From Nemania diffusa (lineage: Eukaryota > Ascomycota > Sordariomycetes > Xylariales > Xylariaceae), in the NCBI GenBank assembly GCA_038501195.1, contig JBBPUQ010000004.1, positions 496,001 through 560,000 on the forward strand: a DNA stretch of 64,000 bases. The letters are read 5' to 3'. Position numbers and translations under genes: made by a program. Below, one piece after another: positions 1-12,100 of this stretch (position 1 is the stretch's first letter; every line of letters starts with the position of its first letter). The notes under the pieces are model-generated. The model saw only the letters and a list, made by a program, of their open reading frames with translations, searched no databases and was not told where the DNA came from.

Positions 1-3000
1 AAGTGTCGGTGGTATGTTCCACATACTCTTTAGTACAACCAGCAACGGCACATGTTCTTTTGTTTATCCTTCGAGCGCTGCATATAGAACAGGTGTTCTT
101 AAAGACATCACACATTTTACTATTGATAATTTGCGAGTCAAAGGTGGATAAGCGAGGTTCCTGGAGCTAAGCGTGTTGGCATTATCCATGATAAGGGGGC
201 TTAGAGCAACTTACCTGGGTTGTCCTAGACAAAATACTTTGAATACCTCGAGTTTGCGAGTCTGGAAAGCTACGGGAAGAAGCCGAGAGTTGGATGTAGG
301 AGAGAGATTTAGTGTTGCCAAATTTGGACGAACTGTTACCTTTAAATAATAAAATCCAATTCTGGTGAGTTTCACCTACGAGACGGGCGCTTTCGTGAAT
401 GGTAGCGAGGTAGCGAGGTAGCGAGGTTTGAAGCGTGTAACCAGCCTGAAGACGCACAGGAAGCATACTTACTACCCCTCAGGGGAGATTGCCGTGAGGG
501 ATACGGTAGGTATTGGTAACGTGAGACAATCTACCTTGCAAAGATAATGCATCAAGTTACCACTCGATCATCGGGCCAAGTTTGAATTTGGCTCTAACCT
601 TGGTTTCTTTGCCTTGTAGCAGCAAGACGTATAATATCAGGACACTTTGCTGTGTTCCGAGGGAAGAATTTGGGGGTTGCCAGTTGGGATATATAAGACC
701 CTTGTAATAGATGATTGTCCTAGCGCTGTAGTAGGGGCGAGACCCCTTAATGGGCTACGATGATTCTTTTCTTACGCATAGGGCTGTTAGTGTTAGTTAG
801 CTCCATCGTGATGCGATACTGGGTAGTCGAAAAGGTGGGGCCGGGGGAAGGGATGGGAAAGGGAGAGCTACCTAGCTTCTGTATCTAACGGACCGATGGG
901 AGCTGGCAGAATAGAGGGGCGGGGTGAAGGATGGTTGGCACTAGGACGAGCTACACGGTAGGTACCTAAGTATCTTCAGCTGCCCCTCCCGAATATCGGA
1001 GCTACCTAAGTAGTGCAGTGCAGTAGAAGTTGAATTTTGCGACTCATGCAAGCCGAAAAGCCTCACCATCCATCATCCGCCATCCGCCACCATAGACGAG
1101 CTCCCCGATCCCACCCTCGGCCTTCAGGCGAGTTATGGCCAAACCGAGTGAGCATGCTGGCTTCGCTAGACTGCCGGAGAGTTTGTGAGGCTAGCCATTT
1201 CAACCAGGGTGAGAGCAGCTCATCCGAGAAGCTGGCAAGCGCGGGCTCCGGGCGGTTATTGTGCGCCCCGGATACATTCTCGATAGCCGCTACAGTGGTA
1301 TTTTGAATACCAACGCCCTCTTGACCAGGCTTTGGAAAGGCTGCGTTTAGTTGGACCCAGGGCCATTTATCGTCAACTCGGTGAAAGGTTACTACGGCTC
1401 TAGCGTACCCGGGGTCGACTACGAAGAGTGGAAGACGCGACCGAGGTGTTTATATCGACCCAGCTTACTAAAAAGTATTAAAAAAAAGGACGCTCATGCC
1501 CTTAACCCATGTGGCTATATCGGGCCTGGCTTTGTCGACATGTGTCTGTGAGCTAGACGATAAGGCTGACGCTGACCGCTAGGTGGGCATCGAGAATAGC
1601 ATAGGTGAGGGCATTGCATGTGAGGACAACGGAAAGCATCTGCGCTTCTTCGCCGATATTAAGTACATATATTCAGTGGGCGATCGGCCGAGGACGCGAA
1701 GCTGCCGCTTATTGTGGCCGATACTGTGCAGGCTCAGCGGCAAGTGGGTAGTTTTGATGGTGCGGCTTAGAAATGTCGTGTCCTTACTATGGCTACTGGC
1801 ATTAGAAAAAAGGGAACTTTGACTATCCCGGGTGCTTCGGATGGGGATTTTTAAAAATGGGCTACAGAGTGGATGATGACCTAATCGGGGTTAGGTTCGA
1901 TCCCTAACAGCGCTAAGTGGTCTTCGCCTTTTTAGCTCATCTACAGTATCGAGCAAGCCCTACGGCAGATTCGTGGGGCAACTCTCTCGGCAAATTAGTT
2001 GTCGCGAGTGCCTTATATATACTGTTAATCCGTCAATGGTCAACCAACAGAGTCGTTTGTTAAACTTCTGTTTATTTACGATATGTCCAAAGGGATTGAT
2101 TGCACAAAACTCTTGAGATCGGTAAGCCGTATACCTAGACCCACTAATCCTGCCCCTTTATTGAAATATCCAAACCAAACGTTGTGAGATTAAGGTTCAG
2201 GTCATCATTCCAAACCCTTGAGTACTTGCGTGTAAAGCAACTGTAGGCGTTGCTTAGGCCTAGACTCAGAGACATACATACAGTACCTACATATGTACTG
2301 CACGCAGTAATCAGGGTCCGCCGTACATACCGACTAATCAATCGATTTCGTTAAGAAGGTTAATTGATCTGAGTACTGCCACGCTAATTTACAAGACTGG
2401 GTTTTTTCAGTCTACAATTTAGGCAAGTGTATGCGTACATAGGTGGCCGAAGATACCTACCTAGTATGTGTATCCCGGTCAGTTAAGCTTTTGCCAAGAA
2501 CTCGTGGTCGCGAAAATTCAAAGCGTATCGTCTTCGTCATTTTCTGCTAGATGGATTATCTAATCTGCAAAAATACTGCACGGGGCCGATAAAGTGTGAC
2601 AAGGTGCCAAGATCCTAAAGCCCACCAACCCGGGCGTACCTAGCATCTACAAAGCCGAGATAGATACCGGTATTCAGCTATGTCTCACTCTAGCCATGAT
2701 TTTGAGACCACGCGTGTCCGATGGCAATACCGAGACTAGATCCAAATGGTGTGTGTAGGTACGTGAATCATGTTTCAGGGCATCATAATACATGTCTTAA
2801 GGCCCATGCGTACCTGTGCGAGCCCCGGAGCTGTGTGGCAAGGTGTTAGATTAATATAATTTATCGAACCAACTGACACCGTCATGCTAACCAGTTAATT
2901 AAAATCTGACACGGTCGTCGTGGGGATCATTAGCGTTGGCATACTCTGCATGTATACTACGTATGTACGCCTTCGCGATTCGAGCTCGAAGCTCTTTACT

Positions 3001-3532
3001 CTATCCTCCCGAACTTTATCTAGATACCTCAGATTATACTGTATAGTAAGTAGATTACTTGCTATATTCAGACTATCTATAGCTACAGAGTATACGCTGT
3101 AGAGTAGGTAGCTAGATCATGTGACGCCCCTTAGTCCCCCGCAGGAAAAAGCAAATTAGCCTATATATAGCCCCTTTTATTGATTTGCTCAGGGGGGGCC
3201 CGGTCGAGACCCGATTCGATCAGGAACCTTGCTTCGGGAGAGAGTCTGACATCCGGTGAATCGAATTTTGAACATTATATAATTATCTCGTATACTCATA
3301 ATTATAACTATAAACATCTAAATCACCAGGCAAACGAGTGACCAAGCACCAGCCAACACCCAGTCTACCAGGCTCATTGGTAGACGCTAGGCCATCCTAG
3401 ACTAGGTTTCTTCCCGTGGTCGCCGAACACGGCTAATCGGCAAGAGGCTTGCTTAAAAACGAATGACCGACAACCACCCTAACCACACCACCCATCCTTC
3501 AGCTTCGGCAGCTCCTGTGTCGGGGGGCGAAA
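1..3532. other. Intergenic region, no supported gene
   Basis: No reading frame here has a recognisable domain, a convincing intron pattern or a coding-like composition. The open frames present are short and lack family similarity that I can see. The DNA is of ordinary base composition with many TACCTA/TAGGTA-type words. The only structured item found is the tRNA-derived repeat copy near 1.9 kb, listed separately. A lineage-specific gene with short exons cannot be excluded. Confidence 0.6.
1865..1942 (+). repeat. tRNA-derived SINE-like repeat, copy 1
   Basis: Positions 1881-1942 match, almost base for base, a second copy on the minus strand at 36969-37029. Both contain a T-arm/B-box motif (GGTTCGATCCC here, GGTTCGATTCC in the other copy) flanked by the complementary arms GTTAG and CTAAC. 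Both then carry CAGCGCTAA and a shared tail TTCGCCTTTT(T)AGCTCATCT. The presence of a pol III B box plus a common non-tRNA tail in two dispersed copies is what defines a tRNA-derived SINE. The 5' half (A box) is poorly preserved in this copy. It is not a functional tRNA, because no acceptor partner for AGCGCTA is visible upstream. Confidence 0.6.
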
Positions 3533-4431
3533 TTACTGCGGCCCGAGACCAGTGGGGGTCTCGCAGAGAACAGCCTGGCCAAGCTGTAAAGTAGATTTGT
3601 TAGTATATGCGAACGCGAGGTGAGACGGATCCGGGAAATGACTTACGACGGGGATGACGCAGCAGCGGGCTCGCTGGCCACCGGCGGCGCAGATGCTCTG
3701 GAAGTTGGGGGCGCTGCTGGGAACGGCGGCGGCTAGAGGGCGAGAGACGTTAGATTACATCGCGAGATGATGGGAGTGGCCGGAGATCACTTACGGCTGT
3801 GGCAGTCCAGGTCAGCAATGCCGAGGATATCGGTAGAGCAGCACTGAGGAATGCTGTAGAGTCCATCGGGGCAGGCATCGTAGCCACCACCACCGCCAGT
3901 CGGGGTGGAAGTTGGGCTGGAGGTAGTCGAGGTAGGATAACCGCTGCCAGGAGGCGTGGTAACGGTGGTCTTCGTAGTGGGAGAAGTAGTGGGGGAAGTA
4001 GTAGGATAGCCCGAAGTAGTACTAGTGGTGATGGTAGTGGGCTTGGTAGTAGTAGTAGTAGTGGGATAGCCAGAGGTAGTGGTGGTGGTGGTGGGCTTGG
4101 TCGTTGTCGTGGTCGTAGTAGGCTTGGTCGTAGTAGTAGTCGTGGTGGTAGGCTTAGTAGTCGTGGTAGTAGTAGTCGTGGTGGGCTTGGTGGTGGTAGT
4201 GGTGGTAGTGGGCTTGGTAGTAGTGGTCGAAGAGGTAGGATAACCACTGGTAGTAGTGGACTTGGTGGTGGTGGTGGTCTTGGAACTGGTGGTCGGGTAA
4301 CCACTGGTGGTAGTGGAAGTAGGATAACCAGCAGTGGTGGTCGTGGTCCAGTTCCTCTTTTCCACCACGTCGATGGGGCTAGCCACGACGGCGGTAGCAA
4401 GAAGAGCAGTGAAGAGAGCGGAGAACTGCAT
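3533..4431 (-). CDS. Class II hydrophobin with long Thr-rich N-terminal region
   Basis: Secreted amphipathic surface protein that self-assembles at air-water or cell-wall interfaces. Three exons: 4431-3795, 3732-3647 and 3583-3533, with introns of 62 and 63 bp (GTAAGT donors; TACTAAC branch in the second). They join in frame to 257 residues. A signal peptide covers residues 1-17, and a dibasic KR near residue 25 could be a Kex2-type site. Residues about 28-175 are a Thr-rich low-complexity tract with repeated SGYPT units. The C-terminal part has the eight cysteines at 187, 197, 198, 210, 227, 236, 237 and 248. This gives spacing C-x9-CC-x11-C-x16-C-x8-CC-x10-C, exactly the class II pattern. 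Most class II hydrophobins are about 70-120 aa, so the Thr-rich spacer is unusual and probably O-glycosylated. A TATA-like box lies about 165 bp upstream. Confidence 0.93.
3880..4330 (-). repeat. Thr-codon microsatellite inside the hydrophobin gene
   Basis: A trinucleotide-rich tract (ACC/ACT/ACA on the minus strand) encodes runs of threonine broken by SGYPT and TTKPT units. The same stretch gives long spurious Gly/Ser/Arg- or Pro/Leu-rich frames in the other phases. Such a tract is expected to vary in length between isolates by slippage. Confidence 0.8.
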
Positions 4432-4593
4432 TGTAGCGGTTGAGGTGAAAGATTGGAAGATTGAAACTTTGGAGTTTGATTGTCGAGAGACGGTGCAAAG
4501 AATCAGAAGCTATGAGCTGCGAGCTGTAAGGACGGGTGGTGCTGCCTGGATGACGAGGTGAGGAAATCGATATTGATCTGGTAGAGTGCCAGG

Positions 4594-4601
4594 TATTTAT
4601 A
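4594..4601 (-). promoter_or_regulatory. Candidate TATA box of the hydrophobin gene
   Basis: TATAAATA on the minus strand, about 165 bp upstream of the hydrophobin start codon. The position leaves room for a 5' UTR of about 130 bp. This is a sequence match only. Confidence 0.45.
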
Positions 4602-7600
4602 TTCGGGAGGCACTGATGTTTTCTATTGTCAGGACTACCATCGAAGATGCCGCCATCGAGGAATACCTACGTGTGCCCGTGTGCGCCTGTGCCCTGGTGC
4701 TCTGGTGCCATGAGGACCGCCTGGTTCACGATAGCTTGTCTCATACTACGCCAGCAGACGCCAAATCCTTGATATTCCGATAGGATATCCCATCGCCACT
4801 AGTAAGGAGAAGTGTGTAGGTGACCAATCCTCTCGTGGCTCTTTCCAGCTGCTTAGCCCATTTTCATCTCGAAGGGGAAACTGATCGTCGATCGAGTTGC
4901 CTTTGTTCACGATCCATCTCAACGATTTGCACTAGTAAATGCAAGATCCCAGTTCTAATCCATGGATGAGCGCCGGGAACATGACCAGAGGAAGTCAAAA
5001 ACAGAAATGATCATCATCCCAAGCGAATTCCAGCCAAGGCACCACTAGATAGGCGTGTCCAGGTGCTGTACAGTATGTATGCACGTACTCTGTCGCTATC
5101 TAGCTAACTAAATGCAAAAACAAAAGAAAACTCTACGCCCCCAGATATCGGACCTACGCATATATGTACAGAGCCTACTACACACTTCTACTTTTCAACG
5201 CAGTATTCATACTACCTAATCCAGCTAACAACCCGTTCGATGCCCATCTAGAAGTCAGATTAGCAACTACAATGATATCATGTTCCCTAGGTGTTCATTC
5301 GTAGCGAATTGTGGCGTGATTGGGAGCCTTGATAGGTACGTAGGTTGTTTAATACCAGAGAGAGGGTGTTGAAGTTTTTTTCCTAGCCTAGTCTCTGACC
5401 GTAACAATCTGTCATGCGGCCACGTACAACCAAGGCCACCAACACGTTCTCCCATCATAGGAATTGCCGGTGGTCCTGAGAATACAACGCACTTTGCGTA
5501 CGATGACGTCGAAGGCTGCTGTACAGGTCTTCTCGGATCAGCCGAAATATTAGATCGAAGCTGGTGGTAGCGAGTCGATGGCATTATCCATTTATCCTAC
5601 TATGTATGTGCATGCCCAGCTACGCCCGCCATACACACGCACATGGGTTGGTTAGGCAGCATGTAAGTACAATGCCGTACACCATGCACGCCCGTTGAGA
5701 GATGTACAGAGTGTACGCATACGCAGACATACATACAATATATGTACGTATGCATGCAGCTCTGCAAAGTTTGACGACGAGCTCTGTACGTGTGTATGTA
5801 TGTGTGTTCTCCTGCACTATCCCTCGCAAACCCACACCACCCAGCACCCAGAAGCCATAGACTTGTCACTTCAGGTTCAAGAGCGAGAGCCTCACTTGCT
5901 CTGGATCGGCAGTGTTGTGCAGACTGTTCCAGGCCTTCACCAATTTCTGGTTGAACTGTGGCCCGAAAATCATAACTTCACCAGGTGAGATATGTAGAGC
6001 CAACGGAACGGGTGCCTCCTGGGGTTCACCGGCTGGCTGGTTGGCTGGCTACCTAGGTAGCTGCCTCGACTATCCACTGTATAGAATAGGTATGTAGATA
6101 ATTAACCCGTACAGTAAGTCGAGGGCCGGTTCATGGGTTCATGGGATGTTCCGTGGCTGGGCTAGCTAGCACACGGGACTATACGCTACATTAGCATGCC
6201 ATTAGTGTCGACTGCTAGACTAGTGCTAGTACGTAGACGAGCCGTGCCGAAAAAAGTGATGTTTAGGTCAAGCTAGATGGAGCATCTGTCCACATTTGTC
6301 CACATTTGTCTACATCTGTAGTCCTGTTCTTCGGTGCCGCCAAGCCTGTCTCGGCCGGGGTAGTTGGCGTCTTCTATTGGTCGCCGTCGTTTTAAGCGCA
6401 CGTGGCTGACAAATCGTCTAGTGCTGTGGTTGGCTTGGCTTCGCCTTCGATGCTGCAGCACTGGCAATGGTATGCCAATGTTATGCCAAGATGACTGCAG
6501 AAACAAGGCCGGGGCGGAACTGGGGTAGACGCGCGGAAGCGGATAGAAGGGCAAAACCTGGTAAGTGGTGGAGGATTCAGGACTGCCCTTGCCTCTGCCC
6601 TGGCTTCCGTTTCGCTGGCGCTGGCTTGTGGAGCTGCATCTTTTCTACGTGTACGTGTGCCTCTTGTTCGGCTTATACCTTCCGACGACCTCTGGTCAGC
6701 GCCTCTGGTCAGCACGGCACCGCCAATCTACTGTAAACCAAACCCCCCTCTCCTCCTCTTTCCTCCCTCTCCCCCGAAGTGGCGCGGGACGGGGGCACGC
6801 TTGGCCACCGTTGGCTGGCTGGGTATTTAGCCTCCAAGAGCTGAAGCTTATTCTGCATTAGTACGATCCAGTAGTAGAATCCACTATCTGTGTATTGCTT
6901 CCTAGGGTTGCAGCTCGCTTCCCAGCTTTTTTTTTTTTCTTTCTTTCTTTTCGGACACCATAATGACTAGTTCTGGTCAGCTAGTTTGAGGCGTTCTAGG
7001 TCCCAGGTATGTCTCAATTCAAAGGGTTTAACAGCATGAGCCTTTCCTTTTTACGGGGCGTACGGTTGCCTGCGTTTTTGTTCTTGGCCTAGGTATGTAA
7101 AACACTCCGCATCAAATCTATTTACCAAACCGCTGTAGGACTGTATTTAGACTAGTCTAGACCGCTATGTACGCGTAGGTACAGCCTATATATGTAGGTA
7201 TGCATGTGTATATCTAGTACGTCCAGTCGGGCTTTATTTTTGGATCCCTCCCCGCTTAGGTCACCGTTGGAAAATCAGCTATCCCTATTGCAGTCTGCAT
7301 GATCGCTTGGGTCTCCTTTGCGATGAATCGTAGAGATATACCGTCAATCTCGCATATTCCCCTGTCGATTCATTCCTTAGTCGTACTTGTAAGCATCCTC
7401 TCCAATACTCCGGCAGGGGTACGTCTAAGTGCATGTAACCTATCCAGCGAATTCGAGATCCTATGTCCTTGCTTGCCAGTTGTAGAACCCAAGGTTACAG
7501 TATATCATGTTACCTACATGCTAAACGCCACGACCCTCGCACGGGTACCAAAGAGAGACCGGACGTTTTCTGTGCTCCGTCTCATTTTACTTCAGTACAC

Positions 7601-8380
7601 ACAGACCACCCGGATTATCCATCTATCCCCTTGTACACTACCTCACAATTAGTACTTCTATAAACCCTTGAATACATCTACATGGAATCTCCTACTATCT
7701 ACTAGGTAACCATATTTAATTAAGCCTACAAATGTTGTCTTATTGGCACATCTTATGTGCAAGAAATCCTATTCCTCCATTTGTAACTCGAGGCACCCTA
7801 ATTTTATTAGCTTTCAGACCCTAATTGTAGACAGTGCCGAGGCAGCTCTTCGAAGGGTGTTAGACACCCTTCAGCCTATATGTATAGGTACCTCAGTGAA
7901 CTCGTTATTCTGTACGAAATTATCGACTATCCCCTTCCCAAAGAATGAAATTTGAAATTTCGTCCTCATTATTGCTTACTCTCGTATCGTAATAATACTA
8001 GTGCTGGCGTAACTAGTCATTGTCCGTCAACTGCAGTGAGCATATTTTCTTCGTACGTGTGCACGGCAGATTAGATACTGATATTGGCGACTTGCCAACA
8101 GGGCTGGTTGTCCGGGAAGTGGAGAAGAGATTATAGGGGCTAGTCAACGATTGCCACCTGGGTGATGCTGACACCCTTATGCGTACTCTAATATTCGGAT
8201 TTGGGATCACGTATACGCAGTAACAGTCTTCATGGGCTTATTTCATACAGGTAATAAAAACTTGTTAAGTCGAGTAGTAAAGACCACAGTTAGCAGTAGG
8301 AAATGTATCGGCGGGTTTACAAATAAAACTCATACCTATTCTAATCTGAGGATTTTCAAACATTACGTCCTCTGGGTGAG
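4602..8380. other. Intergenic region, no supported gene
   Basis: Short open frames occur on both strands, but none has a family signature, and several run through CA/TG-rich low-complexity DNA (5.6-5.8 kb). A short tandem repeat TCCACATTTG sits near 6288-6310 and a perfect hairpin at 7852-7872. A T/TTTC-rich run lies near 6928-6952. Nothing here can be called a gene with confidence. Confidence 0.55.
7852..7872. repeat. Perfect 9-bp inverted repeat
   Basis: GAAGGGTGT and its exact complement ACACCCTTC are separated by TAG. No flanking gene gives it a role as a terminator. Confidence 0.6.
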
Positions 8381-8571
8381 TGTCAGGTGATAAAGTGACC
8401 AGACCCTATAGGGTGGTTATATCTATAGATTTGGCTATATATAAGGGACCTTCGGTCCCACCTATGGATCTAGAAAGTCAGGAATCAATTAATTTATCTA
8501 TTGAGCCCTATACTGCACCCTTCCTAGCTATTACAGGATTTCTATTCACTCTGTGACTTCCTTCTCTGACA
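8381..8571 (+). mobile_element. Solo LTR, copy 1, with 5-bp target duplication
   Basis: A 191-bp unit starts TGTCAG and ends CTGACA, with the same 5 bp, GTGAG, directly on both sides (8376-8380 and 8572-8576). It carries a TATA-like box (CTATATATAAGG) followed at once by a short hairpin GGGACC-TTC-GGTCCC. A second copy at 32468-32661 and a decayed one at about 27115-27299 share the whole length. TG...CA ends, terminal inverted repeats and a 5-bp duplication are the marks of an LTR left by recombination between two LTRs of a retrotransposon. No internal element is attached. Confidence 0.88.
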
Positions 8572-9000
8572 GTGAGTGCTCATTACGTTATAATTAAAAG
8601 ATAACCTGTTTCACTCTACGACCTCTTCGTTATTCTCATATCACAGGACTTTCATTCCGTATCCTATCACTTTATCAAAACATTGAAGTCACTGTTCGTA
8701 GTTTTTCAGTGAGACCTAGAATTCTATGCAATCCTGTTTGGTACGACTCTTGGAGAACAGTCTCCTCGGCAATACCAGTTTCTCGCTAGGATAAATGAGC
8801 ATTAGTCTACAGTTAAAAGAAATTGATGATCAAGCCTACGCTCATATTATCTTCATGACTTCTTCAGGCGTAATCTGTTGGCCGTTTCCTAGCCTAGCTA
8901 ACCCTCACTCTTTCCTCGAAATAGTCTTGTTGCGGGAAAAAAAGCCTACCGGCGAGCCGGCAATGTTGTATCCGCTTGCTTGGTCAGTGTAGTCGAGATT

Positions 9001-9024
9001 TGGATGGATGGATGGATGGATGGA
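9001..9024. repeat. (TGGA)6 microsatellite
   Basis: Six perfect TGGA units just before the AT-rich block begins. Confidence 0.9.
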
Positions 9025-9109
9025 TTGTCTTTAATGTCTAGGGTCTAAACTGCGTAGCAGTTAGTCCTGGCTTCTGCAAAGGCACTATAGATGTGGCTAG
9101 CTGTTTACT

Positions 9110-12100
9110 ATTTTACTTTATGTATATAGTGGCTTTAGTAGCTATATTTTCATTTTATAAGCAGTTAAGTTGTAACTTTATGTTTACTTTAATTAGAACT
9201 TCTGTGTTTTATGTATTCGGTTTGTTTGAAAAGATATAATGCGGTTTATTTAATAGTATAATATATTAGAACTAGGAAGCAGGGATATATACGCTCTACA
9301 TACAGTGCCAACATATATAAAAAAGCTATAAGCTACTAATCTATATAAATAAAACTTAAACTTTTAAATAATTAACAGAATTACCAAATATTTACTTTAA
9401 TAGATTATAAGCTTAGATTTGCTTATTTAATATATTTTTATCTATTAAAAATTGTTTTTTTGTTATTTTTATTTTTAATTTTTAATTACTTAAAATAACA
9501 ATATATATTAGAATTTTTAAATCGAAATTTTTATTGATTTAATCTAAAGCGACTTTTATAAAATCTATAATAAATAAAACTGAAAATAATTAATATTTTA
9601 GCTAAAAGGTTTATAATTATAAATTTTTAATTACAGTTATAGCTAAACTACATTCACTGTATAAAAAAACAATATATAGAAAATATATTAAAGCATTTAC
9701 TACGCTCTATAGCAAATACTTACTCCATTATACTAAAAGCAAACAATAAAAGTACAACAAACAATACTGAAATAATAGAAAAAGTATCCACTATAAAAAA
9801 AAAAGCTTGTATATAATTGAGCCTGCTGTCACAAACTCAATTTTTTTCTTCTTTTTTTTTTTAGCTTAATATTTTTTTTCAAATATATAATATTTTTATA
9901 TATACTATATTAGCTATTTTTTTTCGGCTTTTACAATTATTTAATTTAAAAAATCGATTTATAATTTTTTTAATTAAACTAATATTAAATAAACTTTTTA
10001 TAACTTAATAATATTTAAAACTTTGATTTTTACTTTTTTGTTTAATTATATTATATTATATCGCTAATTTGGTTTAATTAAAACAATATTTATAAATATT
10101 TAATATTTTTTCTAAAAAAAAACTTAGATTTTTTTTTTAAAATTATAGATTTTTTAATTTTAAAGTTTTTCTTTATTTTATTAAAAAATTATTTAATTTA
10201 TTACAATATTTATTACTTTAAAAGCTATATAATAATAATAATAATAACTGTAGTTTCAATTTTATTAAATATTTTTTATTTTTATTAATTAAATTTATAA
10301 AGTTTTTAATATTATTAAAACTTTTTTTTTGTTTTTTTTTTGTTAATAATTAAAATTTATTTAATTTAAAAATTAATATTTTTTTAAATTAGCTATTTAT
10401 TTTATATAATTAATTATGTTTATTTAAAACTTTTTATATTTGAATTTAATAATTTTACAATTTAAACTATAGTAGTAAAAATAATATTAAATTTTAAAAA
10501 TTAAATATAAATTTAAATTTAAGTTTTTTAAATTTTTTAAATTTATTTTTAACAACTTTTAAAAATATAGTATTTTTAATATATTAAATTAAATCAGCTA
10601 ATATTTAATTATTTATAAAATTTACTACTTTAATTAAAAATAATATTTAATTTTATATTTAAAAAATTTAAAAAAGTAAATAATTTAAATATTTTAAAAT
10701 AATAACTAAAATAACGTTAAAATATAAAAAAAAAGCTCGCTATATTTAAATTTAGTTAATTTTTTTTTAAAAGTTATTAAATGTTAAAATTAACTTTATA
10801 AAATAATAAAAGCATAAAAGATTTTAAAATTTAACAAAATAAATAGCTTAAAAAATATAATATAATATATGTTATAATTTATAACAAACTATTAATAAAT
10901 ATTTATTATAAAATATATTTATTTAATTTAAATATATTAATATTTATTTAAATTAAATTGCTAAAATATTACAAATTAAAAAATAAAATATAATTTGTTT
11001 AATATTATTAACAATAAAAAAAAGCTATTTTAAAAATATATAAAAAAATAATATAATTTGTTTTTATATTATAATAAATTTAAATAAATATAACAAAGCT
11101 TAATATTGTTTTTGTTTAACTATATTTATATATTTTTTGCAAATTTATTAATAGTTTTAGTTTAAATTTTGACTTTTTTTTTACTATTTAAAAACCTAAT
11201 GTTATTAAAATATCAATATATAGCACTATTAATTTTAAAGTTATTATATAGCTAGCAGTTATTTTAAAAAAAGCTATTAATATTATTGTATGTTTTAAAT
11301 AAAGTTAGAAAAAATAAGTTTTTTAAATCACTTTTTTAGCTATTAAAGCTAATTTTTTTTTTTTTAAATAGTATTAGCAATAAATAAAAGCTTTGTAATA
11401 ATTGTAGCAAATTATACTTTAATATTTATTACAAAAAGTACTTAAAACTAAAGCTTATTAGCTAAAATAAAAAATAACGATTTAAATGTACTAAATAATA
11501 TAAATGTTAGTTAAAAAAATTAAAAATAAATAAAAAAAAAACTAATATAGTTGCTAAAAAAGAAATTAATGTTATAACTTTTTTAACAACTATATTAACT
11601 TCGATTTTTTTATTTTTAATTAAATATATTATTTTTATAGCTTATATATTAATATTTTTTAAATAAACTTTTGTTATTTTTATATAGCTAAAACTGTTGT
11701 TATTTATATTTTAAAATATATAACTTTTAATTATAAAGCTTTTATAAAATAATATAGTATAAAATAATATAAAATAAAATAATATAATTTAAAATAATAA
11801 AGTAACAAAAAAAGTTTTTAATAATATTTCAAAAAAAAGCCGATTTAAAAATATTATTAAAGCTTTATTTGCTATAATTTTATTAAAAAAAATATTAATT
11901 TAGCTAAAACATTAAAAAAAGCTTTAGTAATTAATAACAAAGCAAATATTTTAATATTTTATAACTAAAAAAGCTTTTTAAATTTATATATTGTTTTTTA
12001 TTTTACAACTTTAAATATTAATAAATTATTAATTTAATTTATTTAAAAAAGAGATTATATATTTAACTATATAATTAATAACAAAATTAAACTAATTATT

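Noticed and set aside
1881..1917. Functional tRNA gene
   Set aside because: The T-arm is convincing, but the acceptor stem, D-arm and anticodon stem do not pair. The same degenerate unit recurs at 37 kb with a shared non-tRNA tail.
3750..4443. Long open frames overlapping the hydrophobin gene (Pro/Leu/Arg-rich on minus, Gly/Ser/Arg-rich on plus)
   Set aside because: They are other phases of the Thr-codon microsatellite. Only the frame with a signal peptide and the eight class II cysteines makes biological sense.
5600..6740. Several overlapping open frames on both strands
   Set aside because: They overlap each other in low-complexity CA/TG and GC-rich DNA and none resembles a known family.
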